Below, one piece after another: positions 17,113 through 25,690 of a stretch of DNA of 64,000 nucleotides. The notes beneath the pieces are model-generated. The model was not told the DNA's origin. It saw only the letters and a program-made list of their open reading frames with translations, and did not search any database. Every line of letters starts with the position of its first letter. Within the stretch, counting starts at the first letter, position 1. The DNA comes from CAXXIC01 sp049315325 (GTDB lineage: Bacteria; Bacteroidota; Bacteroidia; Bacteroidales; UBA7332), in contig JBMOKJ010000005.1 of assembly GCA_049315325.1 (NCBI GenBank), forward strand, positions 124,001 through 188,000, in the 5' to 3' direction. A program made the translations under genes and the position numbers.

Positions 17113-18435
17113 ATGCTCTACATCTACACTTCGAAATTGACCCAAAGGCTTGAATACACGCTCAATTTTGTGTTCAACAATGTCTTGAAGGTGAAATACG
17201 AGCTGACGACCGATCGCGAATCGTGCGAGCAGTCGCAACAGCCGTTTATCAACTATTCGGAGGAGGCGTGTGGCAGAAGTTTCTGGATTCCATCTGTCGG
17301 TGGACTTATGCACGAAGAGGGGCATCGACCGATTGAGCCTTCGGAAGGAGTGTGGCAGGGGATGCCTTCGTTGTTTGTTTCAGCCAGTGGCGATGTGCAG
17401 TTCGATCTGTTTTCTGCTATTTTCTACCTAATTGCGCGTTACGAAGAGTACGACACCACGGCAATCGACAAGCATGGTCGCTACGATTTCAACGATTCAA
17501 TTGCATTTCGGAAGGGTTTCCTACAACGTCCATTGGTAGATGAGTGGGTGATGAAGTTGCGCGACGAATTATCACTGAAATTCCCCACATTGGTGTTCGA
17601 TGCAGGACGTTATTCCGCAGTCTCCACCATCGACGTCGACCACATTTACCGCTATCGAGCCAAAAGTAAACTGCAAATGCTCCTCAAGATTGCGGCGCAG
17701 CTAGCAAAACGCAATTTCGCCGAAGCATTGCGCATTATTCGAGTGCTTCTTTACCTCGAAAAAGATCCGTATCATCAGTTCGATTACCTCGATAAGTTGC
17801 ACCAAGGCATTGCTTGCAAATACATTCTGTTTATGCACTTTGGCCCGTTTGGTCGCTACGATCGCCGCACGATTTATCCGCTGTTTGCTTTCTATCGCTA
17901 CTTGCGTCGTCAAAACCATGCGCACATCATCGGATTGCATCCGTCATATTATGCATCGTTCGACAAAACCAGAATTGTAAATGAGAAAAAAAGATTGGAA
18001 CGTCGATTACAGCATCCACTATCGTACACGCGCCACCATTTCTTACGCGTTCATGTGCCTGAGACGTATCGTATCTTAGAAGAGATTGGTTTTAAACGCG
18101 ATTTTTCGCTTGGATATGCCGGCATGTATGGTTTCCGTGCCAGCACATGCCATCATTTTCCGTTCTACGATTTGGAAAATGATAAAGTGCTGAAAATAAA
18201 GGTGCATCCAACTATCGTTATGGACGCAACATTGAATTTATACCTCAAAATGAAGCCCGAACAGGCATTGCAGATAGGAAAAGAGTTGGTCGATAAATGC
18301 CGCGCGGTGAATGGGGAGTTTGTGATGCTATGGCACAACAATTCGGTGACGAATCTGTACGAATGGGAAGGTTGGCAGCCCGCCTTCGAGCAGTTGCTGG
18401 CGTATGCCACTCGGCCATCAGCGGTTGAGGAGTAG
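17113..18435 (+). CDS. polysaccharide-deacetylase-like protein with DUF7033 N-terminal region
   Basis: A 440-residue protein without signal peptide. The first 170 residues match the DUF7033-type region (FDLFSAIFYLIARYEEY, DKHGRYDFNDS), and the STIDVDH motif at 171-177 resembles the TxDxD motif that binds metal in NodB-type deacetylases; later segments include LGFAGMYGFRAST-like text (SLGYAGMYGFRAS). Such proteins are common in Bacteroidota envelope-sugar clusters, but the reaction is unproven. No operon partner is evident; the gene's last 18 bp overlap the convergent GH3-like gene. Confidence 0.75.
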   Translation: MLYIYTSKLTQRLEYTLNFVFNNVLKVKYELTTDRESCEQSQQPFINYSEEACGRSFWIPSVGGLMHEEGHRPIEPSEGVWQGMPSLFVSASGDVQFDLFSAIFYLIARYEEYDTTAIDKHGRYDFNDSIAFRKGFLQRPLVDEWVMKLRDELSLKFPTLVFDAGRYSAVSTIDVDHIYRYRAKSKLQMLLKIAAQLAKRNFAEALRIIRVLLYLEKDPYHQFDYLDKLHQGIACKYILFMHFGPFGRYDRRTIYPLFAFYRYLRRQNHAHIIGLHPSYYASFDKTRIVNEKKRLERRLQHPLSYTRHHFLRVHVPETYRILEEIGFKRDFSLGYAGMYGFRASTCHHFPFYDLENDKVLKIKVHPTIVMDATLNLYLKMKPEQALQIGKELVDKCRAVNGEFVMLWHNNSVTNLYEWEGWQPAFEQLLAYATRPSAVEE

Positions 18436-19926
18436 AAGTTCGTCGATGTATTCCCGCGAATTAGATAGGCGTGGAACTTTGTGTTGACCTCCTAGTTTGC
18501 CTTTCCCTTTCAACCAATCGTGGAAAAGATGTTTCCTCGCCACCACAATCTCTAAAGAGCTGAGCGTCATATCTTTGTAGCGTTTAGCTTCGTAGTCGGA
18601 ATTGATTTCCTGTAACGATTTATCTAATATCTGCGTGAATTCGCTCAACGATTGAGGCGCTTTCTGAAATTCGATGAGCCATTGGTGGTGTCCTTTCTCT
18701 TTCGACGACATAAAAACAGGCGCCGCGGTATATTCGCGCACGATGGCTTCGGTCTCAGAGCAGGCGCGCATCAATCCTTTCTCAGCATTGTCTATCATCA
18801 GCTCTTCGCCAAAGGCGTTGATGTGGTGTTTCGTCCGTCCCGAAATCTTTATTTTATACGGATCGGTTGAAGTGAATGTCACCGTATCGCCCAGGTTGTA
18901 TCGCCACAATCCGCTGTTGGTGGAGATGACCACTGCATAATTCTTGCCAACTTCCACCTCCCAAAGCGGCACAATATTCGGATTTTCGTCGCCATATTCG
19001 CTAAAGGGGATAAATTCGAAGAACACGCCATAATCAATCATCAACAGCATTGCTTGGTCGGCAGCGTCGTTTTGTGTAGCGAAAAATCCTTCCGATGCGT
19101 TGTAGTTTTCCACATAATGCATCTTGTCGCTCGAAATCATCTGGTTATACTCTTCGCGGTAAGGAACGAAGCTCACCCCGCCGTGAAAAAACACTTCGAG
19201 ATTTGGCCATACCTCCGTGAGGTTCGATTTACCACTCTTTTCGAGGATGCGTTTAATCATCACCAGCATCCACGAGGGCACGCCCGATAGGCTTCTCACG
19301 TCCTGACTGATGGTGGTTTCGACTATGCGTTCGAGTTTCGCCTCCCATTCGTCCATCAGCGCCACACTGCGGTGAGGCGTGCGAATCCAGTTGGTGTAAA
19401 ACGGATTGTTGTGTATCAATATGGCCGATAAATCGCCCACAAAGGTATTGTTGATTCGGTTGCTGATTTTATGACTTCCACCCAGAATGAGCGATTTACC
19501 TGCAAACAGATGCGAATCGGGGTTGATACGCGAGTAGAAGCAGAGGCAATCTTTCGCTCCGCGGTAGTGGCAATCGCGCAGCGACTCATAGCTGACGGGC
19601 AGAAACTTACTTTTGTCGTTCGTTGTTCCCGACGACTTGGCAAACCAGCCGATTTTGGAGGGCCAAATCAGATTTTTCTCGCCATTGAGCATCCTCGTCA
19701 CGTAAGGCTTCACCTCTTCGTAGGTTTGCAGAGGCACTCGTTGCGCAAAATCTTCGTAGGTTTTGATGTGTTGGTAGTCGAACTGCTTCCCCCATTCCGT
19801 CTGTTTCGCCATCGCAATTAAGTGCTGTAGTTGCGCTTGTTGTGTTTCTGCCGGACGAGCATACAGCGCTTTAATCTCGTTGATTCGCTTGCCAAAAGTT
19901 GAAAACAGAAGGGAGGTTATATTCAT
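18418..19926 (-). CDS. GH3-family acyl-adenylating enzyme
   Basis: A 502-residue protein of the GH3/JAR1 family, known from plants as acyl-acid amido synthetases and present in many Bacteroidota with unknown substrates. The ATP-binding motif SSGTTNDKSKFLP is at 98-110, motif II YNASEGFFA near 294, and the hinge LWRYNLGDTVTF near 340-355. It would activate a carboxylate as an acyl-adenylate and transfer it to an amine or thiol in the cytoplasm. The 3' end overlaps the convergent deacetylase-like gene by 18 bp. A minus-strand promoter with a 21-bp spacer lies just upstream. Confidence 0.88.
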   Translation of the reverse strand: MNITSLLFSTFGKRINEIKALYARPAETQQAQLQHLIAMAKQTEWGKQFDYQHIKTYEDFAQRVPLQTYEEVKPYVTRMLNGEKNLIWPSKIGWFAKSSGTTNDKSKFLPVSYESLRDCHYRGAKDCLCFYSRINPDSHLFAGKSLILGGSHKISNRINNTFVGDLSAILIHNNPFYTNWIRTPHRSVALMDEWEAKLERIVETTISQDVRSLSGVPSWMLVMIKRILEKSGKSNLTEVWPNLEVFFHGGVSFVPYREEYNQMISSDKMHYVENYNASEGFFATQNDAADQAMLLMIDYGVFFEFIPFSEYGDENPNIVPLWEVEVGKNYAVVISTNSGLWRYNLGDTVTFTSTDPYKIKISGRTKHHINAFGEELMIDNAEKGLMRACSETEAIVREYTAAPVFMSSKEKGHHQWLIEFQKAPQSLSEFTQILDKSLQEINSDYEAKRYKDMTLSSLEIVVARKHLFHDWLKGKGKLGGQHKVPRLSNSREYIDELLLLNR

Positions 19927-19945
19927 ATGATCAGTTCAAGATGTA

Positions 19946-19977
19946 CAAATTTAGATAAATAAATGAACACAGGGCAA
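19946..19977 (-). promoter_or_regulatory. promoter for the GH3-like gene
   Basis: On the reverse strand: TTG (19975-19977), 21-bp spacer, TAAATTTG (19946-19953). The start site would lie about 15 nt before the ATG at 19926. Confidence 0.5.
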
Positions 19978-20257
19978 CAACAAGGAATGAAATGCATCAA
20001 ATTTCATCAGAAATTCACATCAGGCAGAGCTGTTTCCATTTGCAGGCGTTTGGCGCTTGCCTTCAAATTGTTTTTGAATTGTCTACTCTTCGTAAATTAT
20101 GCCATATTTGAAGAGCAAATTGTTTAAAACGGTAATAAATAGGGAGTTATTGTGTGTTTCTGACAGCGTGTCATCGTTTTGTAATCAATATTTTGTAATT
20201 TTGTGGCTTCAATAGGTGCGACATTAGGTCGTTTTTTACTTACTTAAAAATTTAGTT
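19978..20257. other. intergenic region between GH3-like and winged-helix genes
   Basis: The 331-bp gap holds the leftward GH3 promoter and a rightward TAATTTTG box at 20196-20203 about 55 nt before the next gene; a TTTG lies only 14 bp upstream of that box. I see no gene or strong hairpin in the remainder. Confidence 0.4.
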
Positions 20258-20458
20258 ATGGTAGAAGTAATTGGAATCAATGCTGGCTTAGTTTGGAGTG
20301 CATTGGAAGGAAAAGGTGAAGTAAGTTTGAAAGCTTTGAAAAAAGCGACAAAACTGAACGACAAAACAGTTTGGGCTGCCATCGGATGGTTGGCTCGCGA
20401 ATCTAAAGTTTCGTTGGTAGAGACTGAAGATGACGTGTTGGTGTCGTTGATTGCTTAA
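20258..20458 (+). CDS. small winged-helix protein (DUF2582 family)
   Basis: A 66-residue protein that is almost entirely one winged-helix fold: NAGLVWSALEGKGEVSLKAL, then KATKLNDKTVWAAIGWLARE as recognition-helix region, and a short beta wing at the end. This matches the DUF2582 winged-helix family found across Bacteroidota. It may bind DNA, but target and ligand are unknown. It is a single-gene unit with its own -7 box and terminator, consistent with a constitutively expressed small protein. Confidence 0.88.
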   Translation: MVEVIGINAGLVWSALEGKGEVSLKALKKATKLNDKTVWAAIGWLARESKVSLVETEDDVLVSLIA

Positions 20459-20482
20459 TCTCAATTAAGCGTAACGTATTCT

Positions 20483-20516
20483 AAAGAGGCGATGTGTGAG
20501 CATCGTCTCTTTCTTT
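20483..20516 (+). terminator. Rho-independent terminator after the winged-helix gene
   Basis: AAAGAG-CGATG (20483-20494) pairs with CATCG-CTCTTT (20501-20512), followed by CTTTTAT. Confidence 0.8.
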
Positions 20517-20620
20517 TATGTTAATACTTTTTCCTTGATATTTTAGCAGCATTTAGATACTTTTGCAAAAGCATAATCCAATTTTCAGTTTCCTCAACTC
20601 AACGAGCAACAAATAAATAT

Positions 20621-22183
20621 ATGAAATCAATATTAACTTTCAGTTTTTTTACATTTTTTATACTCTGTTCTTGGGGTCAGAATTGCAGAGTTAATATTCC
20701 TGTTTCAAGTGTAGTTGTTGGAAAGAATCTTATAAAAAAGAATGAAATAGAAGCGGTTTCATATCTTTTCCCTGAGAAAATCATAAACTGTACAACGGAC
20801 AAGACTACACAGCGATTAATGATTGAAATATGCGACAACTACGAATCTAACAATATGATTGCACGTATCGGACGTACAATCATGATTGACCGTGACCGTA
20901 AAATTCCTATGTGGGATAAGAAACTTGACTATTTAAGTGAGCGTTGTGAACTAATAAACGATAGAATGATAATTTATGGTTTTCGAAATGTTTTTGAAAT
21001 CTACGACAGCAATTCTGCGAAATTAGTATTTAAAAGCAAACAAAAAGTTTATGGCTTCCTTCCAAAGTTTAATTTACTATTAGCTAAATATGAGGATGAA
21101 TTATCATCGACAAGTACTCGGTATATTCAAGCACTAAGCCTCGAGAATGGTAAAGAAAAATGGCGGAAAAAGATTTCCTATAAAATGACTGCATGTAATC
21201 AAATTCAAATGGTAAACGACTCTACTTTCTCGTTTGAATCGGATGGATGGGAATTTTGCAATATATCCAATGGATCAGGCATGACTCTTCGATTAGAAAC
21301 AGCAAAACCAAATTATACTAATGCTGCTATTGCGACTGTTGGATTAGCTGCAGGTTTATTGACCGGCACCTTTTTTTACCCAGTTGGAGGATCGTCCCAA
21401 ATCGATGGCATAAGCTCAAATCTATTATCAGACAGTTTGAATTATTATTTGGCGGGGAAAACCGAATTGAAATCTGTTGATCTAAAAGGCAATATCCGTT
21501 GGGGCTTTGAATTAGATAAATCCAAATCATCGAAATCAGATTTAATAAATCTTGATTCCTTGATATTAATGATTAATAGAGGTTATGCAAATTATGCAAA
21601 TAATCCTACGTTATGTGGTAAGGCTTTCGTTACTCTTTATAGGAAAAAGGATGGTAAAGAGTTAGCCAAAATTGAATTTGATGATAAGAAATATATTACT
21701 GATACCCACCTTAAGGGCGACACATTATCGGTTTTAATTGAAAATAAAATAATCAATCTTAACTTGCATTCATTAACAAAGATTTCAGAGTATGATATCT
21801 TACTTGATAAGAAAGAGTCTGCCCGTGAATTTACCAATCCATACAATTATGGTATAATCAAAAACAATAAGCTTGAAGCAATATCGGGTTATTGCTCTGA
21901 ACGCCAATTTGTTTCCACCAGTAAAGGTAAAGTTATTGAGCTGTCAAAAACTGGTAAGACTGAGAATTTATTGTTAAAAAGTGACTTTTATACGTTTTAC
22001 AAAACAATAGGAAGTCATAAGATTTATTTAAAAAATGAGCAAGGTTTTATTGTTGATAGAAATGACCAATGCATAGCTTTCTTCGAAACTGGAGAATCAA
22101 ATATTGTGGTTGGAAATAGAATTTTCTCATTTTCTAAAAATAGGCTATTGGATATTGACTTGACAGATGTTTTGGAAAAATAA
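20621..22183 (+). CDS. secreted protein of unknown function, possible PQQ-like beta-propeller
   Basis: I do not recognise this 520-residue protein. It has a signal peptide (1-19, CSWG|QN) and then a series of segments of the form 'value stored per key plus strand', such as ALSLENGKEKWRKKI, LKSVDLKGNIRWGFEL and TLYRKKDGKELAKIEF. The GKEKWRKK and GNIRWGF pieces resemble the G-x-x-x-W blades of quinoprotein-type beta-propellers without the full alcohol-dehydrogenase set. One hydrophobic stretch (AAIATVGLAAGLLTGTFF, about 232-249) interrupts it. It is more AT-rich than its neighbours and stands alone between a winged-helix gene and a helicase gene. Confidence 0.6.
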   Translation: MKSILTFSFFTFFILCSWGQNCRVNIPVSSVVVGKNLIKKNEIEAVSYLFPEKIINCTTDKTTQRLMIEICDNYESNNMIARIGRTIMIDRDRKIPMWDKKLDYLSERCELINDRMIIYGFRNVFEIYDSNSAKLVFKSKQKVYGFLPKFNLLLAKYEDELSSTSTRYIQALSLENGKEKWRKKISYKMTACNQIQMVNDSTFSFESDGWEFCNISNGSGMTLRLETAKPNYTNAAIATVGLAAGLLTGTFFYPVGGSSQIDGISSNLLSDSLNYYLAGKTELKSVDLKGNIRWGFELDKSKSSKSDLINLDSLILMINRGYANYANNPTLCGKAFVTLYRKKDGKELAKIEFDDKKYITDTHLKGDTLSVLIENKIINLNLHSLTKISEYDILLDKKESAREFTNPYNYGIIKNNKLEAISGYCSERQFVSTSKGKVIELSKTGKTENLLLKSDFYTFYKTIGSHKIYLKNEQGFIVDRNDQCIAFFETGESNIVVGNRIFSFSKNRLLDIDLTDVLEK

Positions 22184-22225
22184 AGATATGATTTTTTAAA
22201 TGACTGATTTTCAATATATTTTGCG

Positions 22226-22233
22226 TATCTTTG
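22226..22233 (+). promoter_or_regulatory. -7 box for the RhlE-type helicase
   Basis: TATCTTTG followed by GCACC. Transcription from here gives a leader of about 150 nt before the ATG at 22391, unusually long for this window. Confidence 0.5.
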
Positions 22234-22317
22234 CACCATCAACAAATGAAGATTGACTTTTTCCCTGATTTGTAATCCTTCCTCTTTACACCTCACTAAA
22301 TTTTTTTCTTCGCATTA

Positions 22318-22340
22318 CATTCGATAAAATGTATCGAATG
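22318..22340 (+). promoter_or_regulatory. leader hairpin upstream of the helicase gene
   Basis: CATTCGAT (22318-22325) and ATCGAATG (22333-22340) are perfect inverted copies separated by 7 nt, in the middle of the long leader. No T run follows directly, so it is unlikely to be a terminator. Long structured leaders are common on cold-induced DEAD-box mRNAs; a role in regulation here is inference. Confidence 0.45.
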
Positions 22341-22390
22341 GCTGTCTGTGGCTTTTTGTCATTGATGGCTTATAATCAATAAATTAATAT

Positions 22391-23515
22391 ATGTCATTTG
22401 AGAAATTAAATCTCGCTAAACCTCTATTAGAGGCATTAGTGAAAAAAGGGTACACCGTACCAACACCTATTCAACAACAATCCATTCCACACATCCTCGA
22501 CGGTAAAGATATCTTTGGTTGCGCACAGACCGGAACTGGTAAAACAGCTGCCTTTGCACTTCCAATTTTGCAAATGATGGCAGCAAAACCATCGAATCAC
22601 CGCACCATTCGTGCTTTAATTCTAGCTCCAACACGTGAATTGGCTTTGCAAATCAGTGAAAGTTTTGGCGAATATGGTCGCAATTCCGGTTTGCGCCACA
22701 CCGTTATTTTTGGTGGAGTGAACCAAAATCCGCAAATCAATACCATCCGTAACGGAGTGGATATTCTGATTGCTACACCGGGCCGTTTGCTCGATTTGAT
22801 GCAGCAAAACGTAGTGAAGCTGAATGCAATCGAATATTTCGTGCTGGATGAGGCTGATCGCATGCTCGACATGGGTTTCATCCGCGACATCAATCGTATC
22901 ATTGCCAAATTGCCAACTCGTCGTCAGACATTGTTCTTTTCAGCAACCGTTTCGCCAGAAATCAAAAAGTTGTCGCAAACCATTCTTTCGAATCCTGTTC
23001 ATGTGTCGGTCACTCCAGTATCATCTACCTCGGAATTGGTGTCGCAATCGGTCTATTATGTAAGTAAAGACAAAAAACGGGCACTGCTTAAACACGTGCT
23101 AGACAATGAAGATATTGCACATGCGTTGGTTTTTACTCGTACAAAGCATGGTGCCGATAAAGTGGCTAAAGAATTGACCAGACAAGGCATTAAAGCAGAA
23201 GCTATACACGGCAATAAGTCGCAAAATGCACGCGAAAAAGCCCTTAAAGGCTTCAAAGATCGCACGATTCGTATTCTCGTAGCTACAGATATTGCTTCGC
23301 GCGGTATCGATGTCGATAAATTGAGTCACGTGATCAACTTTGAGATTCCTGAAGTTGCCGAAACCTATGTTCACCGCATCGGTCGAACCGGTCGTGCAGG
23401 GTCAGAGGGCATTGCATTGTCGTTTTGCTGTGGCGAAGAGGCAGGCTATATGAAAAGCATTACTAAGCTGATAAACAAAAAGATAGATGTGGTTAAAACA
23501 CATCCCTTCGCGTAA
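22391..23515 (+). CDS. DEAD-box RNA helicase, RhlE type
   Basis: A 374-residue ATP-dependent RNA helicase. All core motifs are intact: Q-motif TPIQQQSIP (25-33), Walker A AQTGTGKT (45-52), PTREL (80-84), TPGR (129-132), DEAD (153-156), SAT (184-186) and HRIGRTGR near 331-338. It unwinds short RNA duplexes in ribosome assembly or mRNA turnover. It stops shortly after the second RecA domain and lacks the basic tail present in many RhlE proteins, so it is a minimal version. It is a monocistronic unit with a long leader and a strong terminator. Confidence 0.94.
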   Translation: MSFEKLNLAKPLLEALVKKGYTVPTPIQQQSIPHILDGKDIFGCAQTGTGKTAAFALPILQMMAAKPSNHRTIRALILAPTRELALQISESFGEYGRNSGLRHTVIFGGVNQNPQINTIRNGVDILIATPGRLLDLMQQNVVKLNAIEYFVLDEADRMLDMGFIRDINRIIAKLPTRRQTLFFSATVSPEIKKLSQTILSNPVHVSVTPVSSTSELVSQSVYYVSKDKKRALLKHVLDNEDIAHALVFTRTKHGADKVAKELTRQGIKAEAIHGNKSQNAREKALKGFKDRTIRILVATDIASRGIDVDKLSHVINFEIPEVAETYVHRIGRTGRAGSEGIALSFCCGEEAGYMKSITKLINKKIDVVKTHPFA

Positions 23516-23550
23516 ATGTGAAAACTGCAAGTTTAAACATTGTTAAATTT

Positions 23551-23581
23551 AAGAGGAACTGTTAAACAGTTCCTCTTTTTT
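23551..23581 (+). terminator. Rho-independent terminator after the helicase gene
   Basis: AAGAGGAACTGT (23551-23562) pairs with ACAGTTCCTCTT (23566-23577) around a 3-nt loop; T run follows. Confidence 0.9.
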
Positions 23582-23641
23582 TGCATCTTACTTTCAAAGA
23601 CCCAGAATTTGATATTGTTGTTAAACTAATACGATTGAGTT

Positions 23642-24529
23642 ATGAAAGCGAAACAGATGAGAAATGGACTTTTAGCCCCACTTTTTTTGGTGATATTTAC
23701 GGCTTGTGCTATTCCATTCGAAACAGCTACAAGTAGTCGTCCTGCTGTACGAGTAGTTTACGATAATCCAGCTTGGGCACCGACCTATTATGGAGGTGTT
23801 CGCTACTATTATTTCCCCGATTTAGAGGTATATTACGATTTGCAAAATAGAGATTTTGTCTATTTAAGCGATGGCCGTTGGCTGTTCTCGCGCGAATTAC
23901 CTCCATTTTATTCCGACTACGATTTGTATCATAGTTACGTGATTAGTTTGAATGTGAACGTATTCCAACCTTGGAGACACCACCATTTTTATATTTCAAA
24001 TTATCCCCGTTACTACTACCGCAATTACTACAAACACGATAGAGATTACGATGGAATCCGTGGCTTTAACGAAAACGATAGACATCCGATTTACCGACCA
24101 GACTATCGAAGGGGTGATGCGAATGAAGGGAATCATCGCTACAATACAGATAAAGGGGGTTACCGTGATAGAGATGGAATCAATAACCGCGATTCAAGAG
24201 GAAATGATGATCGTTTCAAAAACAATAGAAATGGCAATGAATCGACCAGAAATGAGCAAACTGGAAATACAAATGCAAACAACCGAGATTCTCGCTACAC
24301 AGGCACTTCGAATGACCGAAATGATAATTCACGCACAACAAGATACGACAGTGGATCGCCTAAAAACGAACAAACTGTTCCTAAAACAGATGGCGGAAGA
24401 GACTCTCGATACACACGCGATTCGCAGGAGCCAAATTATTATGGAAAAAGAATAGGAAAACCCGTGACAGTTGAAAGTCAGATGCGCGAGCCTAAATCAG
24501 ATGGTCGCTCAACTGGAGGAAGAAGATAA
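23642..24529 (+). CDS. lipoprotein with aromatic N-terminal domain and Arg/Asn/Asp-rich tail
   Basis: A 295-residue lipoprotein: signal peptide with lipidated Cys near 22 (IFTAC). Residues 35-150 are extremely rich in Tyr, Phe and Trp (YYYFPDLEVYYDLQNRDFVY, LSDGRWLFSRELPP), a pattern I know from uncharacterised Bacteroidota lipoproteins. Residues 150-295 are low-complexity, hydrophilic and rich in Arg, Asn, Asp and Gly, probably disordered. Function unknown; surface or periplasmic location is inferred from the lipobox. The ATG at 23657 is an alternative start. A terminator follows and also separates it from the convergent GT2 gene. Confidence 0.75.
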   Translation: MKAKQMRNGLLAPLFLVIFTACAIPFETATSSRPAVRVVYDNPAWAPTYYGGVRYYYFPDLEVYYDLQNRDFVYLSDGRWLFSRELPPFYSDYDLYHSYVISLNVNVFQPWRHHHFYISNYPRYYYRNYYKHDRDYDGIRGFNENDRHPIYRPDYRRGDANEGNHRYNTDKGGYRDRDGINNRDSRGNDDRFKNNRNGNESTRNEQTGNTNANNRDSRYTGTSNDRNDNSRTTRYDSGSPKNEQTVPKTDGGRDSRYTRDSQEPNYYGKRIGKPVTVESQMREPKSDGRSTGGRR

Positions 24530-24563
24530 GTTTTGAGGTAAAATTAGGTTAGAGTTAAGGGTG

Positions 24564-24598
24564 AAAGGCCATTCGACAAAAGTTGAGTGGCCTTTTTT
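24564..24598 (+). terminator. Rho-independent terminator after the lipoprotein gene
   Basis: AAAGGCCA (24564-24571) pairs with TGGCCTTT (24588-24595), followed by TTT. The T run overlaps the stop codon of the convergent glycosyltransferase gene. Confidence 0.8.
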
Positions 24599-25610
24599 AC
24601 ATCTTAATCGAGCGTTTTCTGAGAATGAAAAAGTCGAAAACAATACTGCCTCGGTAAAGAGTTGGGAAGTTTTTTGAAGTGGACTTTAACCGGTTTTCAA
24701 CTTTTTTTGTTTTGTATCTATTTTTGTGCAGATAAAAATCGACAATGGCCCGTGCAACTGCTGAACTGTTGCCAAATTGTCCCTTCATTGCCATTGTAGT
24801 CATTGCCAGTATGTCGAGTAACATGCGAGCTACAAGAATACCCCACAACCATCCGTTGGGTAGATTTTTGTATAGCATCAGCAGATTGTTTCGGAAGTTG
24901 AGGTACGTTTTGTGTGGACTTTCGACTGAAAGGGTAGCTGCTCCTAAGTGATAAACAGTGCTTTGAGGGATGCAGACAATCTCTTTGCCGCGGGCATTCA
25001 ATCGCCAACAAAGGTCAATCTCCTCCATGTGTGCAAAGAATGTTCCATCGAGTCCTCCGACCTCTTTGTATTCGTCAAGTCGAATAAAAAGGCATGCGCC
25101 AGTCGCCCAAAATATCGGTGTGATGGTGTCGTATTGCGAATTATCTTTTTCGACGTGTGTGATTAGCCTTCCTCTGCAAAACGGATATCCAAGAATGTCA
25201 ATGTATCCACCACAAGCCCCAGCGTGTTCGAAGTATTCGGGGCTGCGATGTGCCCGAATTTTGGGTTGGCAAGCTGCTGCTTCAGGATGCGAGTCGAGGT
25301 AAGAAACGAGTGACTCAAGCCAATTTTCAGTTACACGAACATCGGAATTGAGTAGCACCACATATTCGTGAGTTAAATCAGCTAATGCTTTGTTATAGCC
25401 CTCAGCAAAGCCAAAGTTCTCTGGCAACACTATTGTTTGTACCGAAGGAAAATCAGTTTTTAAAATCGAAAGGCTGTTATCGGTCGAGCCATTATCCGCC
25501 ACAATCACATCCGCCAAATCGTTTGGTGTAAATGCCACTACTGAAGGAAGAAACTCTTTCAGAAGTTTTTCTCCATTCCAGTTGAGGATAACGACGGCGA
25601 CTTTTTTCAT
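24597..25610 (-). CDS. family 2 glycosyltransferase
   Basis: A 337-residue GT-A glycosyltransferase. The N-terminus VAVVILNWNGEKLL, the nucleotide-sugar motif VADNGSTDNS, NFGFAEGYNKAL and LLNSDV (the DxD-like position) are typical of rhamnosyl- or galactofuranosyl-type GT2 enzymes; HMEEIDLCWRL near 215 is the catalytic-base segment. A hydrophobic stretch near 270-290 (WGILVARMLLDILAM) suggests membrane association. It lies 80 bp after the lipid A acyltransferase gene on the same strand, so envelope polysaccharide or LPS assembly is likely. Donor and acceptor cannot be told. Confidence 0.88.
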   Translation of the reverse strand: MKKVAVVILNWNGEKLLKEFLPSVVAFTPNDLADVIVADNGSTDNSLSILKTDFPSVQTIVLPENFGFAEGYNKALADLTHEYVVLLNSDVRVTENWLESLVSYLDSHPEAAACQPKIRAHRSPEYFEHAGACGGYIDILGYPFCRGRLITHVEKDNSQYDTITPIFWATGACLFIRLDEYKEVGGLDGTFFAHMEEIDLCWRLNARGKEIVCIPQSTVYHLGAATLSVESPHKTYLNFRNNLLMLYKNLPNGWLWGILVARMLLDILAMTTMAMKGQFGNSSAVARAIVDFYLHKNRYKTKKVENRLKSTSKNFPTLYRGSIVFDFFILRKRSIKM

Positions 25611-25627
25611 AGGGATTGAGGGAGATT

Positions 25628-25686
25628 GATTGGCTGATTAATTGAGTAACTGATTAATTGAACGACTAAAGACTTACGACTTTAGA
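25628..25686. repeat. small iterated intergenic repeat
   Basis: GATTAATTGA-type iterations followed by CTAAAG...CTTTAG, lying in the 80-bp space between two genes of the same operon. It resembles the TTAATTG-type iterations at 36213-36300. Confidence 0.4.
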
Positions 25687-25690
25687 CTTA

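Noticed and set aside
20258..20458. Antitoxin gene
   Set aside because: The small winged-helix protein has no toxin-like neighbour; it is closed by its own terminator and fits DUF2582.
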